DNA of 7,778 bases from Bacillota bacterium (GTDB lineage Bacteria; Bacillota; DSM-12270; Thermacetogeniales; Thermacetogeniaceae). Below are positions 5,883 to 7,778 of this stretch, piece after piece; position 1 is the first letter of the stretch; each line of letters opens with the position of its first letter. Position numbers and translations under genes: made by a program. Under the pieces are notes generated by a model, which saw only the letters and a list, made by a program, of their open reading frames with translations, searched no databases and was not told where the DNA came from. Location of the stretch: contig DAOURU010000042.1 of assembly GCA_030627585.1 (NCBI GenBank), positions 1-7,778 on the forward strand. The letters run 5' to 3'.

Positions 5883-6239
5883 GTGAAACTTCTGTTGGCG
5901 TTTGTAATCGGCGGTCTTCTTTGTGTAATCGGGCAGCTTTTTATGGACCTCACCCGTTCTTCGATCACTCCCGCTCATGTCCTTGTAGGTTTTGTCACAG
6001 GAGGGGCTATTTTGAGTGCCCTGGGTTTATATCAGCCTCTTGTCGATCTGGCGGGGGCAGGGGCAACAATTCCTCTTTCCGGATTTGGCCACAGTTTGGC
6101 CCAGGGGGCAATTCGGGCGGTGCAAAGCAAAGGATTATTAGGGGCCTTTGCCGGGGGCATAGAGGCTACGGCTGCCGGAATTGGTGCTGCTGTTGTTTTT
6201 GGCTATGCAATAGCTGTGGTCTTTAACCCTCGCAGCTAA
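5883..6239 (+). CDS. spoVAE: Stage V sporulation protein AE (SpoVAEB type)
   Basis: This integral-membrane SpoVA subunit acts with SpoVAC and SpoVAD in dipicolinate transport. The 118-aa protein is almost wholly hydrophobic, with segments at about 2-21, 33-50, 66-80 and 88-114. It has the family motifs GGLLCVIGQL, TPAHVLVGFVTGGAILSALGLY, GAGATIPLSGFGHSLAQGAI and GLLGAFAGGIEATAAGIGAAVVFGY-type C-terminus. The last motifs resemble those of SpoVAC, to which it is related. Two GTG codons in tandem (5880, 5883) follow a GGGGGGAG tract (5871-5878). The second gives workable spacing and an N-terminus MKLLLAFVIGG that aligns with relatives. It begins 15 bases after spoVAD and is intact, although the gene that follows is decayed. 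Confidence 0.95.
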   Translation: MKLLLAFVIGGLLCVIGQLFMDLTRSSITPAHVLVGFVTGGAILSALGLYQPLVDLAGAGATIPLSGFGHSLAQGAIRAVQSKGLLGAFAGGIEATAAGIGAAVVFGYAIAVVFNPRS

Positions 6240-6342
6240 AAAGGTTTCGGGAGGCATTCCCTTTGGGTACTGAGCAGGCAAGCTGGAATTCCTTTCCGAA
6301 GGTGCGCTATACGGAGCGCCCGGGTGTTGCCGCTGTACACCT

Positions 6343-6370
6343 TTTAGAGGGCCACGTTTAGAGGGCCACG
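6343..6370 (+). repeat. 14-bp perfect tandem duplication inside spoVAF remnant
   Basis: TTTAGAGGGCCACG occurs twice in direct succession (6343-6356 and 6357-6370), with two further matching T bases after the second copy. Removing one copy restores HLLEGHVLVLVD, the sequence expected of the family, so this is a frameshifting duplication rather than part of the original gene. The duplication creates an in-frame TAG at the junction. Confidence 0.95.
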
Positions 6371-6478
6371 TTCTTGTTTTAGTTGATACATCTCCGAGCG
6401 ATCTTGCCGGCCACCTTTTCACCCACATTCAGCATGCCGAGGAATATCGGTAAAACCCGCTCGTCGGCGCTTACTTAC

Positions 6479-6504
6479 GATGGGTTCGTTTGATGGGTTC
6501 GTTT
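6479..6504 (+). repeat. 13-bp perfect tandem duplication inside spoVAF remnant
   Basis: GATGGGTTCGTTT is present twice back to back (6479-6491 and 6492-6504). Deleting one copy gives LRWVRFFAIMFSIF in one frame, matching the transmembrane entry of SpoVAF-type proteins. The second copy runs into a 7-T stretch (6502-6508), which can favour slippage. Confidence 0.95.
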
Positions 6505-7183
6505 TTTTGCGATTATGTTCTCAATTTTTTTATTGCCTGTTTGGTTCCTGGTTGCTTTAGAACCACAACTTCTCCCTCCCTTTTTGAGATTTATCGGGCC
6601 TTCCAAAATAGGGCAAATTCCGCTTTTTGGACAATTTCTGCTGGCCGAATTTGCCGTTGATTTTCTCCGGATGGCCGCGATTCATATCCCATCAGCCCTC
6701 GCACAGCGCTGGGGATCATAGCTGCTATTTTACTGGGGGAAATCGCGGTTCGGATTGGTCTTTTTAGCGGGGAAGTGATTCTTTATACGGCCGTTGCAGC
6801 AATCGGAACATTTGCGACACCCAGTTATGAATTAAGTTTGGCCAACCGCTTGGTGCGTTTAGGTTTGGTCATTCTTGTAGGAATTTGGCGTTTACCCGGC
6901 CTCCTGATCGGGTTGCTTTTCAGCATCTTCTTTATGCTTTCCAGCAAGTCTTTTGGAATTCCCTACTTCTGGCCTCTGCTTCCCTTTAATTGGGGTGCCA
7001 TGAAGCAGGTTCTGCTGCGCCATCCCGTTCCTTTGACCAATCTCCGACCGTCGGTCTTGAAGCCCCGGGATGTTGTCCGGCAGCCCTCCCCGGCGCTTAA
7101 GCCAACGGGAAAAAGGGGCTCCAATAAAGGCGAAAAAGAAAGAAAAACGAGCGATCAAGATGATTTATAACGAATAATCTGAA

Positions 7184-7197
7184 ATAGGAAATCCTAT
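7184..7197. other. Perfect inverted repeat upstream of DUF2229 gene
   Basis: ATAGGA-AA-TCCTAT forms an exact 6-bp dyad with a two-base centre. It starts 14 bases after the spoVAF remnant's stop and ends 7 bases before the candidate -35 at 7205. Its loop is too short and it lacks a T run, so an operator is a better guess than a terminator. Confidence 0.35.
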
Positions 7198-7204
7198 GAA
7201 AAAT

Positions 7205-7233
7205 TTGCTTTTGAAGGACAAATTACCTAAAAT
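7205..7233 (+). promoter_or_regulatory. Candidate SigA promoter for DUF2229 gene
   Basis: TTGCTT (7205-7210) and TAAAAT (7228-7233) are 17 bases apart. The -10 has five of six consensus bases; the -35 keeps TTG only. The predicted start is near 7240, about 32 bases before the ATG at 7272. It would give the next gene vegetative expression, separate from the sporulation genes. Confidence 0.4.
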
Positions 7234-7271
7234 GAGAAGAGGGTGATCTTCCTTGGAAAAGAGGTTAAAAA

Positions 7272-7778
7272 ATGGTTAGCCTGGGGATACCTCGCGCTCT
7301 TTTATTTTATTATTATTACCCGCTCTGGCGGGCATTTTTCACTAATTTGGGTGTTGAAGTTATCGTTTCGCCGGAAACTAATAAAAAAATTCTTGATTCG
7401 GGTTTGCGCAGCGCTTTAGATGAGGCCTGTCTTCCTGTAAAACTTTTTTTTGGCCACGTTCTGGCATTAGCTGCTCAAGTAGATTATTTATTTGTTCCGC
7501 GGCTGATCAGTGTTGAACAAAAAGCATATATTTGCCCGAAATTTATGGGATTGCCTGATATGCTGCGGGCGCGTCTTCCTGATTTGCCTCCCATCATCGA
7601 CCTTCCGGTGGATTTCCGCCGTTCTGACCAGACGTGGGCGCACTTTTTTGAAGCACTTGGAAGAATTTTTACGCAGGATCGAGTTTTAATCCGAAAAGCT
7701 TACAAGTCCGCTTCTGAAGCTCATCAACAATTTCAAGAACTTCTCATCAGCGGGCTGCTTCCGCCGGAAGCAATATCT
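7272..7778 (+). CDS. Acyl-CoA dehydratase activase-related protein (DUF2229), 5' part
   Basis: The frame is open from ATG 7272 to the window end (169 codons), so the C-terminus is missing. AGAGG (7260-7264) is seven bases before the ATG, and an in-frame TAA at 7266-7268 excludes an earlier start. The protein begins VSLGIPRALLFYYYYPLWRAFF, then FTNLGVEVIVSPETNKKILDSG-type sequence, DEACLPVKLFFGHV with one Cys and YICPKFMGLPDMLRA with another. These are hallmarks of DUF2229/COG3580 proteins, which are related to the activators and subunits of 2-hydroxyacyl-CoA dehydratases; the cysteines may bind an iron-sulfur cluster. Relatives often pair with a second activase-like gene, which would lie beyond the window. 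The exact substrate is unknown. Its own promoter suggests it is not part of the spoVA transcript. Confidence 0.85.
   Translation, partial: MVSLGIPRALLFYYYYPLWRAFFTNLGVEVIVSPETNKKILDSGLRSALDEACLPVKLFFGHVLALAAQVDYLFVPRLISVEQKAYICPKFMGLPDMLRARLPDLPPIIDLPVDFRRSDQTWAHFFEALGRIFTQDRVLIRKAYKSASEAHQQFQELLISGLLPPEAIS

Larger units (their letters stand above)
6263..7170 (+). pseudogene. spoVAF: Decayed spoVAF / GerA-family spore germination membrane protein
   Basis: SpoVAF is a GerA/GerKA-like membrane protein encoded after spoVAE in Bacillus. Here only the part after roughly residue 215 of about 490 survives. TTG 6263, with GGGAGG at 6249-6254, opens MGTEQASWNSFPKVRYTERP and onward through AAVHLLEGHV. 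A 14-bp tandem duplication (6343-6370) then shifts the frame onto a TAG. The coding sense resumes as LVLVDTSPS, runs through a locally shifted stretch near 6399-6419 (about 2 bases lost, then 1 T lost), returns as THIQHAEEYR, and hits TAA at 6451 where relatives have a Gln codon. NPLVGAYLRWVR follows, then a 13-bp tandem duplication (6479-6504). FSIFLLPVWFLVALEPQ to AAIHIPSALAQ follows until a lost G near 6706. The third frame, GIIAAILLGEIAVR through LANRLVRLG and PYFWPLLPFN, reaches TAA at 7170. No full product is possible. Confidence 0.93.

Noticed and set aside
6515..6721. Separate small membrane protein
   Set aside because: Its sequence is the middle of SpoVAF and continues into the next fragment after one lost base.
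6775..7170. Separate 131-aa membrane protein
   Set aside because: It is the C-terminal part of the same decayed spoVAF, and its apparent GTG start is inside a transmembrane region.
1..7778. CRISPR arrays, tRNA or rRNA genes, insertion sequences
   Set aside because: No regularly spaced repeats, cloverleaf sequence, transposase motif or IS-like terminal repeats were seen; the only tandem repeats are the two short duplications in spoVAF.

Overview
The window is a sporulation locus from an endospore-forming Firmicute. Gene order (deoB, a D-Ala-D-Ala carboxypeptidase, spoIIAA-spoIIAB-sigF, spoVAC-spoVAD-spoVAE), the absence of spoVAA/spoVAB, purine-rich Shine-Dalgarno sites and frequent TTG/GTG starts suggest a clostridial or Peptococcaceae/Desulfotomaculum-like lineage rather than Bacillus. 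All genes are on the + strand. The genus cannot be fixed from the sequence alone.

Layout. 1-738 is the C-terminal 245 codons of phosphopentomutase (deoB). 725-898 looks like the first codons of a pyrimidine-nucleoside phosphorylase gene joined to unrecognisable sequence, so the usual nucleoside phosphorylase stretch seems to have been lost. 1058-2206 is a DacF-type carboxypeptidase, closed by a strong, elaborately folded terminator (2238-2306). A SigH-like promoter precedes spoIIAA-spoIIAB-sigF (2406-3994), the forespore sigma-factor switch. A very good SigF/SigG-type promoter (4027-4055) then leads into a dodecin-family gene (4089-4304) and spoVAC-spoVAD-spoVAE (4388-6239), the calcium-dipicolinate uptake channel. 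6263-7170 is a decayed spoVAF/GerA-family gene that has lost its N-terminal half and carries two short tandem duplications, a nonsense codon and several indels. 7272-7778 is the 5' part of a DUF2229 (acyl-CoA dehydratase activase-related) gene that runs off the window.

How the genes work together. SpoIIAA, SpoIIAB and SigF form the partner-switching module that turns on SigF in the forespore. SigF and then SigG would read the promoter at 4027, producing the SpoVA proteins that load dipicolinate into the spore core, together with the dodecin. That dodecin lacks the two residues that define flavin-binding dodecins, so its ligand is open. It is the most interesting functional question here, along with the unusually readable decay of spoVAF.
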